A stretch of 64,000 nt of DNA, taken from Halobacteriales archaeon QS_4_69_225 (GTDB lineage Archaea; Halobacteriota; Halobacteria; Halobacteriales; Haloarculaceae). Where the stretch lies: NCBI GenBank assembly GCA_003020965.1, contig PXRL01000007.1, positions 47,166 through 111,165 on the forward strand. The letters are read 5' to 3'. The notes below the pieces were generated by a model. It did not search any database. It was given only the letters and a program-made list of their open reading frames with translations, and had not been told where the DNA came from. The translations under genes and the position numbers were made by a program. Position 1 is the stretch's first letter. Each line of letters starts with the position of its first letter. Shown here piece after piece: positions 33,786 to 42,545 of this stretch.

Positions 33786-35879
33786 TCAGTAACCCAGCTG
33801 GTCGCTCAGCGACTCGTAGTAGTTCCGCTCTTCGGCCGACACCGACGGCGTGACGAGTTCGAGAGCGTGCTCGAAGTGTCGCGGCATGATGGCCGGGTCG
33901 CCAGCGTCGCCGTCGGCCGCGCTTCCGACGTGGTCCTCCAGCGCGAGCAGCCCGGCCTCCCGGACGACGGCCGCGATGTCGCTGCCCGTGTAACCGCCGG
34001 TCCGTTCGGCGAGGGCGGCGTGGTCGGTCGTGGCGACCTCCCGCTCGCGGGTATGGACGCGGAATATCTCCGCGCGGGCGGTTTCGTCGGGGATGGGAAC
34101 CTCCACGAGCCTGTCGAACCGGCCCGGCCGCAGCAGCGCGTCGTCGAGGCGGTCCGGTCGGTTGGTCGCGCCGATGACGGTGACGTCGTCGGCGCCGCCG
34201 AGGCCGTCCATCTCGGTGAGCAGCTGGGAGACGACCCGCTCGGGGGCGGAGCCGTCGCCGTCCATCGACCGCGGGGAGCCGAGGCCGTCGACCTCGTCGA
34301 AGAACACCACCGTCGGGGCGCTGGCGCGGGCCCGCTCGAACACCGTCCGGACGGCCCGCTCGGACTCGCCGACGTACTTGTTCATCAGCTCCGGCCCGTT
34401 GACGGGGACGAAGTTGGCGTCGGTCGTCGAGGCGACGGCGCGGGCCAGCATCGTCTTGCCGGTGCCGGGCGGGCCGTACAGCAGCACGCCGCCGACGGGG
34501 TCGATGCCGAGCCGGTCGAACAGCTCCGGGTATCGGATGGGCCACTCGACGGCCCGCCGGAGCTCCCGCTTTGCGGTCTCGAGGCCGCCGATGTCGTCGA
34601 ACCCCGTCGAGGAGACCTCCCGGCGGGAGCCGACCAGCTTCCGGGGACCGGTCGCCGCGAGCGCCGTCTCGAGGTCCGCCTCGGTGATCATCGGCCGGTC
34701 GGCGTCGGAGCGGGCGGCGGCGGCCTCGACCGCCCGGGAGCGCAGCGCCAGCAGGTCGGCGGCGACGTAGCCGAACGCCCGCCGGCCGATCGCCTCGACG
34801 TCGACCGAGGAGTGAACCGGCGTCTCCCGGGTGACGGTCGCGAGGATGTCCCCCCGATCGTCGTCCGTCGGGCGGTCGACCCGGACGGTACGGGCCAGCA
34901 GCTTCCCCCGGAGGAACGATTCCGGGACGTCCTCGGCGTCGCGGGCCTCCGCGACGACGACGACGCCAGGTTCGTCGACGAATCCCCGGAGCCAGCCGCG
35001 GAGCCGGGCGGCACCCGGGTCGTCGGCGGCGTCGGCCAGGAAGTCGTCCAGCCCGTCGAGGTGGATGATCCCGGGATCGTACCCGGAGACGGCGGCACCG
35101 GCCTCCCGGAGGCGGTCGGCGACCGCGTCCGCGTCGCCCGGCGGCAGCGTCCGGGCGTCGACGGAGTGGACCGTCGCGCTGGCCCGCCAGGCGGCGTGGC
35201 CCAGCAGGTGGCTCTTGCCGACGCCGGCCGGCCCCGACACGAGAACGCCGGCGCGGTTCGTCCCGCCGAGGGCGTCGAACCGTTCGTCCTCCAGAAGCGG
35301 CGCGACGACGGCGGCGTCCAGCTCCTCGATCGTCGGTCCGTAGCCGCCGACCGCCTCGGCGGCGACCGGGCGGATCCAGCCCTGCTCCGTCGTCGGTGCC
35401 GGCCCGTCGAGCAGCTCCACGGTCGTCCCGTCGGCGACGACGACCGGCCCCGGCGGCGCCGTCTCGGTCACCCGCAGCGGGACCGACAGCGAGCCGTCGA
35501 GAAAGGAGACGTCGAGTTCGTCGCCGACGGACAGCGGTCGGCCGCCGACGGCCGCCCGGACCGTCGGGCCGCCGCCGGCCAGCGAGAGCCGCGGCACCGG
35601 CGCGAAGGTGACCGCCTCGGCCGGCGTCGTCGAGACGGGCTCCAGTAGCACCACCGACCCTCCGTCGACGTCCAACTCCCCGGCGACGTCGGCGCCGACC
35701 CGGACGGTTCCGGCGTCGACCGTCTCGTCGATTTCGGCCCGGCTGACCGCCGAGCCGCCGGCCCCGTCGAGAACGCGGACGACGGCGTCAACGCCGAGTT
35801 CGTCGGCGACGTCGGCGGCGAGTCCGAGCGGTCCGTCGGTCTCGGCGACCGTCGCGACCGCGCGTATGCGACGTGACAT
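33786..35879 (-). CDS. CDC48-like AAA ATPase with degenerate first ATPase domain
   Basis: A 697-residue protein. The N-domain (1-165) is a diverged double-psi barrel (RVGADVAGELDVDGGSVVLL). The first AAA domain has an altered P-loop, GPAGVGKS at 216-223. Its Walker B is IIHLDGLDD rather than hhhhDE, so hydrolysis there is doubtful. The second domain is canonical: [15 protein letters not shown] near 460, VVFFDEVDGLG, and arginine fingers in LLRPGRFDRLVEVP. It resembles CDC48 paralogues specific to haloarchaea, perhaps a substrate-specialised unfoldase. The small membrane gene upstream ends one base before its ATG, so they are likely co-transcribed. Confidence 0.85.
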   Translation of the reverse strand: MSRRIRAVATVAETDGPLGLAADVADELGVDAVVRVLDGAGGSAVSRAEIDETVDAGTVRVGADVAGELDVDGGSVVLLEPVSTTPAEAVTFAPVPRLSLAGGGPTVRAAVGGRPLSVGDELDVSFLDGSLSVPLRVTETAPPGPVVVADGTTVELLDGPAPTTEQGWIRPVAAEAVGGYGPTIEELDAAVVAPLLEDERFDALGGTNRAGVLVSGPAGVGKSHLLGHAAWRASATVHSVDARTLPPGDADAVADRLREAGAAVSGYDPGIIHLDGLDDFLADAADDPGAARLRGWLRGFVDEPGVVVVAEARDAEDVPESFLRGKLLARTVRVDRPTDDDRGDILATVTRETPVHSSVDVEAIGRRAFGYVAADLLALRSRAVEAAAARSDADRPMITEADLETALAATGPRKLVGSRREVSSTGFDDIGGLETAKRELRRAVEWPIRYPELFDRLGIDPVGGVLLYGPPGTGKTMLARAVASTTDANFVPVNGPELMNKYVGESERAVRTVFERARASAPTVVFFDEVDGLGSPRSMDGDGSAPERVVSQLLTEMDGLGGADDVTVIGATNRPDRLDDALLRPGRFDRLVEVPIPDETARAEIFRVHTREREVATTDHAALAERTGGYTGSDIAAVVREAGLLALEDHVGSAADGDAGDPAIMPRHFEHALELVTPSVSAEERNYYESLSDQLGY

Positions 35880-35880
35880 C

Positions 35881-36078
35881 TCAGTCCTGTATCGGATCCG
35901 GTAGCGGGCTGCCGTAAAGGAGGTACCGGACGATGCCGAAGGCGGCGAGCGCCAGCGGCGTGGCGAGGATCCCCAGGTAGACGAGCGCGTCGGCCAGGTA
36001 GACGACGACGTTTCCGACGACCAGCACCAGCGAGGCGGCTATCAGCGGCAGCCGGTCCTTTGATTTGATTCCCGTCAT
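35881..36078 (-). CDS. Small two-helix membrane protein
   Basis: A 65-residue protein with helices PLIAASLVLVVGNVVVYLAD and LVYLGILATPLALAAFGIV, then LLYGSPLPDPIQD. It ends one base before the ATG of the AAA ATPase, on the same strand. It could recruit the ATPase to the membrane, but that rests on adjacency only. No family is recognised. Confidence 0.6.
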   Translation of the reverse strand: MTGIKSKDRLPLIAASLVLVVGNVVVYLADALVYLGILATPLALAAFGIVRYLLYGSPLPDPIQD

Positions 36079-36121
36079 GAGGTGAAGTTCCGTTCTGTGT
36101 CGCTTGGCGTTGTCGGTTCGG

Positions 36122-36376
36122 TCATCGTCGCGCGGCGATCCGACCGGCCGAACGGCCCATGAGGAGTATCAGAATGCCGACGCCGAACAGCGGAATCGCC
36201 CCGATACCCTCCCCGCGGAGCAGTCCGAACGTCGCGAGGCCGAACGCACCGACGGCGATGACGGCGTGTACGAGGAACACCCACGGGTGGACGTCGTCGA
36301 GTCCGACGGCCTCGAGCGCCCGTGCGGCACCCCCGGTGCGGTCGTTTCCGGACACGACCGACAGTTTCCCTTCCAC
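36122..36376 (-). CDS. Small two-helix membrane protein
   Basis: An 84-residue protein. A soluble N-terminal segment (MEGKLSVVSGNDRTGGAARA) precedes helices VFLVHAVIAVGAFGLATFGLL and IPLFGVGILILLMGRSAGRI. It lies between the symporter gene (23 bp upstream) and another small membrane gene (43 bp downstream), all on the minus strand, so the five genes from 38103 to 33786 may form one operon. Function unknown. Confidence 0.58.
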   Translation of the reverse strand: MEGKLSVVSGNDRTGGAARALEAVGLDDVHPWVFLVHAVIAVGAFGLATFGLLRGEGIGAIPLFGVGILILLMGRSAGRIAARR

Positions 36377-36399
36377 CGATATGAAGCTGGCGTCCGGGG

Positions 36400-37890
36400 T
36401 CAGTCGGCCCGCTGTCCGCCGAAGTACGCGCCGACGTCCTCGCCGGGCGAGGGGGAGGTCGCCACGGAGACGCCAACGACCAACAGCAGCGACAGCAGCA
36501 TGCCGGGGATCCCCGGGTGCCAGCCGAGATAGTAGGTCGCGCCGACCGACCCCATGTTCTCGAAGGGGCCGAGGATGACGCCGGCGACGAGGGTGCCGAG
36601 GTAGAACAGCTGGGCGCCGACGACGGCGGCGAGCATGCCGGTCCGGGTGGTCCGGGGCCAGTACAGCGCCGCGATGACCGGGAGCGTCAGCTGTGCGAAG
36701 CCGCCGAAGGCGGTGTTGCCGATCCGGACGATGCTCTGGGTGGCCGTCAGCGAGAGAGCGAAGGCGGCGACGGCAAAGCCGACGACGACGGCGCGGCCGA
36801 GCAGCGCTTCCCGGTCGGCCTCGCCGGCCAGCGGCGCGTAGACGTCGCGGGTGAAGTACGACGACCCCGACAGCAGCATCGAGTCACTGGAGGACATCAT
36901 CGCCGCCAGCGCGCCGGCGACGACCAGCGCCGCGAACCACGCCGGCGTGAACTCCCGGAGGACCGCCGGGATGACGTTGCCGCCCTCGGGGACGACGACG
37001 CCGAGGCCGGCCGCCCAGGTGCCGAGCATGAACGCCGGGAGGAACAGCAGGACGACCAGCACCGGCCACAGCGAGAACGTCCGCTTCAGGGTCGCCGCGG
37101 AGTCGGCCGCGAAGAACCGCTGGTTGATCTGCGGGAACATCGTGACGCCGAAGGCGATGTAGACGGCGGTACCGACGACGTACTGCGGTGTGTAGAGACC
37201 GCCGCCCAGCACGAGAAACTCGGGGTTGGAGTCGGCCAGCGCCTCGGTGGCGGCCGTCGGGCCGCCGACGGCGGCCAGCACCCACACGACCGCTCCCCAG
37301 ATAAACGCGAGCATGAACACCCCCTGGAGGGTGTCGGTCCAGGCGACGCCGCGCATCCCGCTGGCGACGACGTAGGCGATCATGAACAGCGTTATTCCGC
37401 CGGCGCCGACCCAGTAGGGGACCGCGCCGTCGGTGAGGCCGACGACCGCCTGGCCGGCGCCGCGCTGCTGGAGCATCACGTACGGCAGCAGCCAGAACAG
37501 CGAGACGCCGGCCACCAGCACGCGCAGGCCGGTCGACCCGAAGCGGTCGCCCAACATCTCCCCGAGGGTGACGTACCCCTCGTCGCGGCCGAGGAGCCAC
37601 TGTCTGTAGCCGACGACGTACCAGAGAACGGCGAACAGCACGCCGTCCATCAGCCCCATCACGAGCATCCACTCCGGCCCCCTGGCGTAGGTCAGGGTCG
37701 GCCCGCCGAAGAACGTAAACGCCGACAGTAGCGTCGCGAACGTCGTGAACAGCAGCACGACGGTGCCGAGCGACCGCGAGGCGAGATAGTAGTCCTCGGC
37801 GGTGTCGTCGGTCAGCCGGAAGGCGACCAGTCCGACGGCCAGCGCGAGGACGAGGTACGCGCCGACGAGGGCGAGTTCGACGACCGCCAC
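36400..37890 (-). CDS. Sodium:solute symporter (SSS family)
   Basis: A 496-residue symporter with about 13 membrane helices. Family landmarks are DDTAEDYYLASRSLGTVVLL in helix 1-2, GMRGVAWTDTLQGVFML and the sodium-site region ALAAMMSSSDSMLLSGSSYFTRDVY. Substrate is not evident; PanF-type pantothenate, proline and other carboxylate carriers share this layout. A DUF3311 gene ends directly before its ATG. DUF3311 proteins commonly precede SSS genes and probably act as a small subunit. The protein has normal length and no frame defect. Confidence 0.85.
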   Translation of the reverse strand: MAVVELALVGAYLVLALAVGLVAFRLTDDTAEDYYLASRSLGTVVLLFTTFATLLSAFTFFGGPTLTYARGPEWMLVMGLMDGVLFAVLWYVVGYRQWLLGRDEGYVTLGEMLGDRFGSTGLRVLVAGVSLFWLLPYVMLQQRGAGQAVVGLTDGAVPYWVGAGGITLFMIAYVVASGMRGVAWTDTLQGVFMLAFIWGAVVWVLAAVGGPTAATEALADSNPEFLVLGGGLYTPQYVVGTAVYIAFGVTMFPQINQRFFAADSAATLKRTFSLWPVLVVLLFLPAFMLGTWAAGLGVVVPEGGNVIPAVLREFTPAWFAALVVAGALAAMMSSSDSMLLSGSSYFTRDVYAPLAGEADREALLGRAVVVGFAVAAFALSLTATQSIVRIGNTAFGGFAQLTLPVIAALYWPRTTRTGMLAAVVGAQLFYLGTLVAGVILGPFENMGSVGATYYLGWHPGIPGMLLSLLLVVGVSVATSPSPGEDVGAYFGGQRAD

Positions 37891-38103
37891 CTACGCCACC
37901 CCCTCGACGCCGTCGTCCCAGGCGCGGATCGCGAACAGCCGGAAGACGACCGCGGCCAGCCCCATCCAGCCGACGTGCCACCAGAGCCACAGCGGCAGTC
38001 CCAGCGCCGTCCGACCGTCGCCCCAGAGGAACCACGGCACCGCGAAGGCGACCAGCACCGCCAGCGCGAGTATCCAGCCGTACCGCTCCGCTCTCGAAAC
38101 CAT
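37891..38103 (-). CDS. DUF3311 small membrane protein, symporter partner
   Basis: A 70-residue two-helix protein (GWILALAVLVAFAVPWFLW and WWHVGWMGLAAVVFRLFAI). The W-x-L-W-W motif in LPLWLWWHVGW is typical of DUF3311. It is directly upstream of, and immediately adjacent to, the SSS symporter gene, which is the usual arrangement. It probably helps the symporter fold or function. Both are likely transcribed from the AT-rich promoter region near 38110-38140. Confidence 0.8.
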   Translation of the reverse strand: MVSRAERYGWILALAVLVAFAVPWFLWGDGRTALGLPLWLWWHVGWMGLAAVVFRLFAIRAWDDGVEGVA

Positions 38104-38438
38104 TTCTGATCGAATATATCATCCAGAGACACCTAAGTCTTGGCAGGAAGTCACCGACCGCGGTAGTTGAAGAACTATTCTCTTCGATCTGGGACGCGGC
38201 TCCCGTCCGGCACCCGCCGGTCGGGCCGGAGGCGGACGACATCACCGTCGGCGTCGCCGTCGGGGTCTGCCCGACCGCCCCTGGGACTTCGTCCCGCGCC
38301 GTTGACGCCGGAACGAACGGACCGGTCACGCCAACGGTTCGCATGGTTTATGTACGTCGGCCGGCGAGTTTCGGTCACCCATGGGGTCGCTCATGGACGT
38401 TCGATCACGATCCACGCCCGGCAATGGGCAGTTCACCG
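38104..38438. other. Divergent promoter region between DUF3311 and dnaG
   Basis: The left end is AT-rich (GAATATATCATCC near 38115, ACACCTAAGTC near 38130) and should drive the symporter operon. GGTTTATGTACG near 38345 is a TATA-like element for dnaG, implying a leader of about 60-70 nt. The rest is GC-rich with no supported gene. Confidence 0.45.
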
Positions 38439-39722
38439 ATGCAAGACACGGCAAAATACCTCATTCACGCGGATATCACGACGGACGGTATCGTCGAGCG
38501 GTCGGACGTCGTCGGGGCGGTCTTCGGGCAGACGGAGGGCCTGCTCGGCGACGAACTGGACCTCCGTGAGCTGCAGGACTCCTCGAAGGTCGGCCGCATC
38601 GACGTCGACGTCGACTCGGAAAACGGCCAGTCGTTCGGCCGCATGACGGTCGCGACGAGCCTCGACCAGGTCGAGACCGCCATTCTGGCGGCGGCGCTGG
38701 AGACCATCGACCGGGTCGGGCCCTGTCGGTCGACCATCGAGGTCCGCCGGATCGAGGACGTCCGGGCGGCCCGCCGCCGGGAGGTCGTCGAGCGGGCCAA
38801 GACGCTGCTGACGGAGGCGTTCGACGGGTCGATGCGCTCCAGCCACGATCTCGTCGAGGAGGTCCGGGAGGCGGTTCGTGTCGAGGACATCACCGAGTAC
38901 GAGGGGCTGCCGGCCGGCCCGAACGTCGCCGACTCCGACGCCATCGTCGTCGTCGAGGGCCGGGCCGACGTGCTGACGCTGCTCCGCTACGGGGTGAAAA
39001 ACGCCATCGCCGCCGAGGGAACGGACGTTCCCGACGCCGTCGGGAGCCTCACGGAAGAACGGACCGTCACCGCCTTCCTCGACGGCGATCGCGGCGGCGA
39101 GCTCGTCCTCAAGGAGCTGGCACAGGTCGGCGAGGTCGACTACGTCGCCTTCGCCCCCGAGGACCGGTCGGTCGAGGACCTCGACCGCCGGACGGCGATG
39201 GCGGCGCTCCGGGAGAAGGTGCCGTACCACAGCGTCGCGGACCTGGAGACTCCGAGCGACCTGGCGACCGACGCCGGAGCGGTCGACGGCACCGGCGCCG
39301 CGCCCGGCTCGTCGCCTGCGACGACGTCGACAGCCGCGGCGCCGGCGGCCGACGGAAGCGACGCCAACGGAACGGACGACGCCGACGGCGTCGGCGACGA
39401 GACGGCAGCCCCGCCGGAGACGCTACCCGGCCACGTCCGGGCGGTCGTCGAGGGCGGAACCGGCGGCGCCCGGCTGCTCGACGCCGAGTTCCGCTCGGTC
39501 GCGGAGGGTGACGCCGGAGAGGTGTTCGACCTCGTCGCCGACGCGGCGGAGCCGCCGGCGGCGGTCGTCCTCGACGGGGAGATCGACCAGCGGCTCCTGG
39601 ACGTGGCCGCCCAGCGCGGCGTCGAGCAGGTGGTCGCCGCCTCGACCGGCGAGTTCGTCAAGCAGCCGACGAGCGTCCGCGTCAGGACCGCCGCACAGCT
39701 ACTCGCGGCGAACGAGGCGTAG
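38439..39722 (+). CDS. dnaG: Archaeal DnaG-like primase
   Basis: A 427-residue protein. The conserved N-terminus MQDTAKYLIHADITTDGIVE fixes the start at 38439; an upstream ATG five codons earlier is less likely. The TOPRIM domain (about 165-260) has DAIVVVEGRADVLTLLRYG with its catalytic Glu and the DxD of AFLDGDRGGELVLKEL. A variable Ala/Gly/Asp-rich linker follows, then a conserved C-terminal domain ending FVKQPTSVRVRTAAQLLAAN. Archaeal DnaG makes short primers in vitro and is also a component of the RNA exosome. The last 24 bp overlap the convergent acetyltransferase gene. Confidence 0.93.
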   Translation: MQDTAKYLIHADITTDGIVERSDVVGAVFGQTEGLLGDELDLRELQDSSKVGRIDVDVDSENGQSFGRMTVATSLDQVETAILAAALETIDRVGPCRSTIEVRRIEDVRAARRREVVERAKTLLTEAFDGSMRSSHDLVEEVREAVRVEDITEYEGLPAGPNVADSDAIVVVEGRADVLTLLRYGVKNAIAAEGTDVPDAVGSLTEERTVTAFLDGDRGGELVLKELAQVGEVDYVAFAPEDRSVEDLDRRTAMAALREKVPYHSVADLETPSDLATDAGAVDGTGAAPGSSPATTSTAAAPAADGSDANGTDDADGVGDETAAPPETLPGHVRAVVEGGTGGARLLDAEFRSVAEGDAGEVFDLVADAAEPPAAVVLDGEIDQRLLDVAAQRGVEQVVAASTGEFVKQPTSVRVRTAAQLLAANEA

Positions 39723-40103
39723 CGCCGCGGTCCCGTCGTCGTAGAACGACGCCAGCCGCCGGTCGGTCTCGAAGCCGAGCGCCCGGTAGAAGTCGACGGC
39801 GTCGGCGCCGGCGGGCGTGGTGGCGACGAGGCGGTCGGCGTCGGCGGCCGCGGCCACGGCGTCGACGAGCGCGCGACCGTGGCCCGCCCCGCGGTGGGCC
39901 GGGGCGACGACCAGCTCCGAGAGGGCCGTCTCCGGGCCGGGCAGCGCGACGGCGTAGCCGACGACCGTCCCGGCGTCGACGGCCACCCGGCAGCGGAAGG
40001 GGCCGTCGAGGGCGGCGTCGATCAGGTCGGGGTCGGCGTACGGTAGCAGCCCCTGCAGCGACCGGAGGGCGGACCGTTCGTCGGGCCGCGGTCGTCGCGT
40101 CAC
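39699..40103 (-). CDS. GNAT family N-acetyltransferase
   Basis: A 134-residue GNAT enzyme. The acetyl-CoA-binding motif A is LSELVVAPAHRGAGHGRALV, followed by VDFYRALGFETDRR in motif B. The substrate cannot be read from sequence. It overlaps the DUF92 stop by 4 nt upstream (ATGA arrangement) and overlaps the dnaG 3' end by 24 bp downstream. The DUF92-GNAT pair is therefore probably one transcript. Confidence 0.8.
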   Translation of the reverse strand: MTRRPRPDERSALRSLQGLLPYADPDLIDAALDGPFRCRVAVDAGTVVGYAVALPGPETALSELVVAPAHRGAGHGRALVDAVAAAADADRLVATTPAGADAVDFYRALGFETDRRLASFYDDGTAALRLVRRE

Positions 40104-41428
40104 AGGACGACGGCGGCGGCCGTCAGCAGCCCGGCCGACAGCGTCGCCAGCAGGTTGACGCTCTGGTTGTCGAGACGGCTCCCCTCCAGCGTCGCGCCGA
40201 GGACGCTGTCGATCATCATGCCGGCGAAGCCGGTGACGGCGACCAGCGCGACGGCCGCCGACGTGAATCCGAAGAAGACGCCGCCGAGCCCGCCGATGAT
40301 GGCCGCCCCGACCAGCCCCGCGATCGCCCCCTGCCAGGTGACGGCGCCGTCGGTGCCCGGGTCGACCTGCTCGAGGGTCGTGACGAGCCGCGGGGCGTCG
40401 AAGAGGCCGCCGAACTCGCTGGAGAAGGTGTCGGCCAGGGCGGCGGCGACGGCGCCGGCGAAGGCGAAGCGGAACGGCGAGGCGTCGATTCCGGCGAGGC
40501 CGCTGGCGGCGTAGCCGACGACGGCGACCAGCGCCACCGCCGAGTTCGCCAGCACGTTGCCGCCGCCGCGGGCGCCGTCGTTCTCCTGGGCGATGCCGCG
40601 GTCGAGCTTCTCCTCGTAGCGGTACTTCGAGGCGAGGCCGCCGAGCCCGAAGAACGTCACGAGCAGGACGAACCAGCCGTACCCCCCGAGGACGACCGCG
40701 AAGAACGCCAGCAGGACGCCGGTCAGCATGCCGGTGATCGACGCCGTCTCGAGGGCGTAGGCGACGTAGCCGAGCGCGACGGTGAGCGCGAGTCCGGCGG
40801 CGACCCGCCGCGTCGACGGCCCGGGCGTGCCGGCCTCCAGCTCGACGAGCAGCCAGATGAGCAGCCCGCTGGACAGCAACACGAGCGGGTCGTCGCGGAC
40901 GTACAGCGCCGACCGGATGAGCGCCCCCAGCAGCGCGCCGCTGGCGGCGACGAACACCGCGAGCCCCGGCGCGGGCGGCGACGCACCGAGAACGCCGGCG
41001 ACGGCGGTCGAGGCGGCGCCGCCGAGCGTCCCGACGACGGCGAAGGCGGCCGTCCCCGCCACGGGGCTCGGGCGGCGCCGCCCGAGGAGGTCCTGCGCCA
41101 GGTTGCCGGTAGTGAGCACGAAGACGGCGGCGACGAACGCCGTCGTCGGGAGGCCGAAGCCGACCAACAGGATGGCGAGGCCGGCGACCGCGAGCGCGAA
41201 CGACGCCAGCCCGTAGAGCCGGCCCTCCTGGCGGTCGCCCTCGTAGGCGAACAGCTCGAACAGCCGGCCCTCCGTCGAGCCGAGCGCGACGGCGGCGACG
41301 AGCAGGAACGGAGCGACGGTGCCGACGGCCGCGAGCGTGCCGTCGGCGTAGGCTTCGAGCAGCGGCGCGACGAGGCCGATGGCCCCGACCGCCAGGAAGC
41401 CGACGGCACGACGGACGTCGCGTGTCAC
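40100..41428 (-). CDS. DUF92 family integral membrane protein
   Basis: A 442-residue protein with about 12 membrane helices. The family core is in the C-terminal half: [20 protein letters not shown], then [52 protein letters not shown] and [14 protein letters not shown]. Plant VTE6 and related DUF92 proteins phosphorylate phytyl phosphate. A prenyl-phosphate kinase role here is therefore plausible, and the neighbouring cis-prenyltransferase homologues support an isoprenoid link. That role is inference. The N-terminal half is hydrophobic and unassigned. Confidence 0.82.
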   Translation of the reverse strand: MTRDVRRAVGFLAVGAIGLVAPLLEAYADGTLAAVGTVAPFLLVAAVALGSTEGRLFELFAYEGDRQEGRLYGLASFALAVAGLAILLVGFGLPTTAFVAAVFVLTTGNLAQDLLGRRRPSPVAGTAAFAVVGTLGGAASTAVAGVLGASPPAPGLAVFVAASGALLGALIRSALYVRDDPLVLLSSGLLIWLLVELEAGTPGPSTRRVAAGLALTVALGYVAYALETASITGMLTGVLLAFFAVVLGGYGWFVLLVTFFGLGGLASKYRYEEKLDRGIAQENDGARGGGNVLANSAVALVAVVGYAASGLAGIDASPFRFAFAGAVAAALADTFSSEFGGLFDAPRLVTTLEQVDPGTDGAVTWQGAIAGLVGAAIIGGLGGVFFGFTSAAVALVAVTGFAGMMIDSVLGATLEGSRLDNQSVNLLATLSAGLLTAAAVVL

Positions 41429-41519
41429 GACCCGAGGCTTTCGCCGTCGCTCACTTAACGTTCCCGAAGCCGCACCCCGGGACCGACACGTTGACCCCGC
41501 CCGGCGTCGACGTCCGGCC

Positions 41520-42128
41520 GTGGGACTGTACGACCGCTATCTGGCCGCCCGCGTCAGGTGGAGCGACGCCGCCGCCCCCGGGCGGGTCGCGCTGGTCATC
41601 ACCGAGCAGGACCTCCTCGAGCAGGGCGCCTACGGGACGCTGTCGTCGTTTCTCGAGTGGGCCTTCGAGCTCGGCGCCGAGCGGGTGCTCATCTACGTGA
41701 GCGTCCTCGACGCCGCGGCCGTTCCGACGCTGCGGACCGCGCTGTCGGAGCTTCGGAGCCCCCGCGAGGTGGCCGTCCGCGGGCCGGACGCCGACGCCGC
41801 CGCCGACGCGCCGGTGCAGGTGTCGATCGGCCTCGGCGGCCGCGAGGAGTTCGCGGCCGCGGTCCGACGCATCGCCGAGGACGCCGCCGCCGGCGACCTC
41901 GACCCCGAGGTCGTCGACGAGGCCGAGATCGAACGCCGGCTCGTCTTCCAGACGCCGCCGGATCTCGTCATCAAGACCGGCGCCGAGCGGCTGTCGGACT
42001 TCCTCATCTGGCAGTCCGTCTACTCGGAGCTGTACTTCACCGACGTCAACTGGCGGGACTTCCGTCGCCGGGACTTCCTGCGGGCGGTCCGGGATTATCA
42101 GGAGCGTCAGCGGAGGTTTGGGCGGTGA
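41520..42128 (+). CDS. Non-catalytic-looking cis-prenyltransferase homologue
   Basis: A 202-residue relative of undecaprenyl diphosphate synthase starting at a GTG. The C-terminal half aligns with UppS ([20 protein letters not shown], then [20 protein letters not shown]), and [16 protein letters not shown] matches its partner at 42546. The catalytic DGNRR loop is missing: the corresponding strand reads [15 protein letters not shown], and the protein is about 100 residues shorter. This is the pattern of NgBR/Nus1-type regulatory subunits of heteromeric cis-prenyltransferases. It may pair with the UppS encoded convergently. The stop codon lies within the first hairpin of the array that follows. 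Confidence 0.75.
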   Translation: MGLYDRYLAARVRWSDAAAPGRVALVITEQDLLEQGAYGTLSSFLEWAFELGAERVLIYVSVLDAAAVPTLRTALSELRSPREVAVRGPDADAAADAPVQVSIGLGGREEFAAAVRRIAEDAAAGDLDPEVVDEAEIERRLVFQTPPDLVIKTGAERLSDFLIWQSVYSELYFTDVNWRDFRRRDFLRAVRDYQERQRRFGR

Positions 42129-42446
42129 GCGAAGCGAGCCGCCCAAACGTCGACGGGCGAGCGAAGCGAGTCCGTCGGAAGTTCGGCCGATAGGCCGAAG
42201 TACGCTGGACGAACAGCGCGAGTCCAGCGGTGGTTCGGACGCTGAGCGAAGCGAACCGCCCAAACGTCGACGGACGAGCGAAGCGAGTCCGTCGGAAGTT
42301 CGAACGCTGAACGACGTGAAGCGTTCGAGCCTCGAAACGCGAACGGAGAGAGCGTTTCGGTGGTTCGAGCGGTGAGCGGAGCGAGCCGCCCGAAGCCTGG
42401 AAGACGAGTGGAGCGAGTCTTCCATCGGTTCGGCCGGTAGGCCGAA
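42116..42446. repeat. Hairpin array with conserved 11-nt loops
   Basis: At least eight inverted repeats with 11-nt loops follow each other: 42116-42148, 42151-42177, 42204-42228, 42268-42294, 42301-42327, 42333-42359, 42364-42394 and 42398-42424. Stems are 7-11 bp and mostly unrelated (for example CGACGGAC, CGAACGCT, CGAAACGC, TGGAAGAC). Loops are GAGCGAAGCGA three times, GAGCGGAGCGA, GAGTGGAGCGA, GAACAGCGCGA, GAACGACGTGA and GAACGGAGAGA. Two further hairpins (42182-42199, 42429-42446) share stem TTCGGCC with 4-nt loops. The array fills the gap between two convergent genes. Confidence 0.85.
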
Positions 42447-42545
42447 GTACGCTGGACGAGCGGACGTGAATTCGTGAAGTTCGGGCGACGGGACGGCACA
42501 CGTCGGACGGGGCGAGTCGTCCGGACCCGACAAGTGCGGGCCGGG

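Noticed and set aside
38175..38378. 67-codon minus-strand ORF upstream of dnaG
   Set aside because: Arg/Asp/Gly low-complexity composition, no promoter placed for it, and it covers the dnaG promoter.
42116..42446. CRISPR array between the cis-prenyltransferase genes
   Set aside because: There is no constant repeat with unique spacers; the conserved unit is an 11-nt loop inside hairpins whose stems change, and no cas gene is near.
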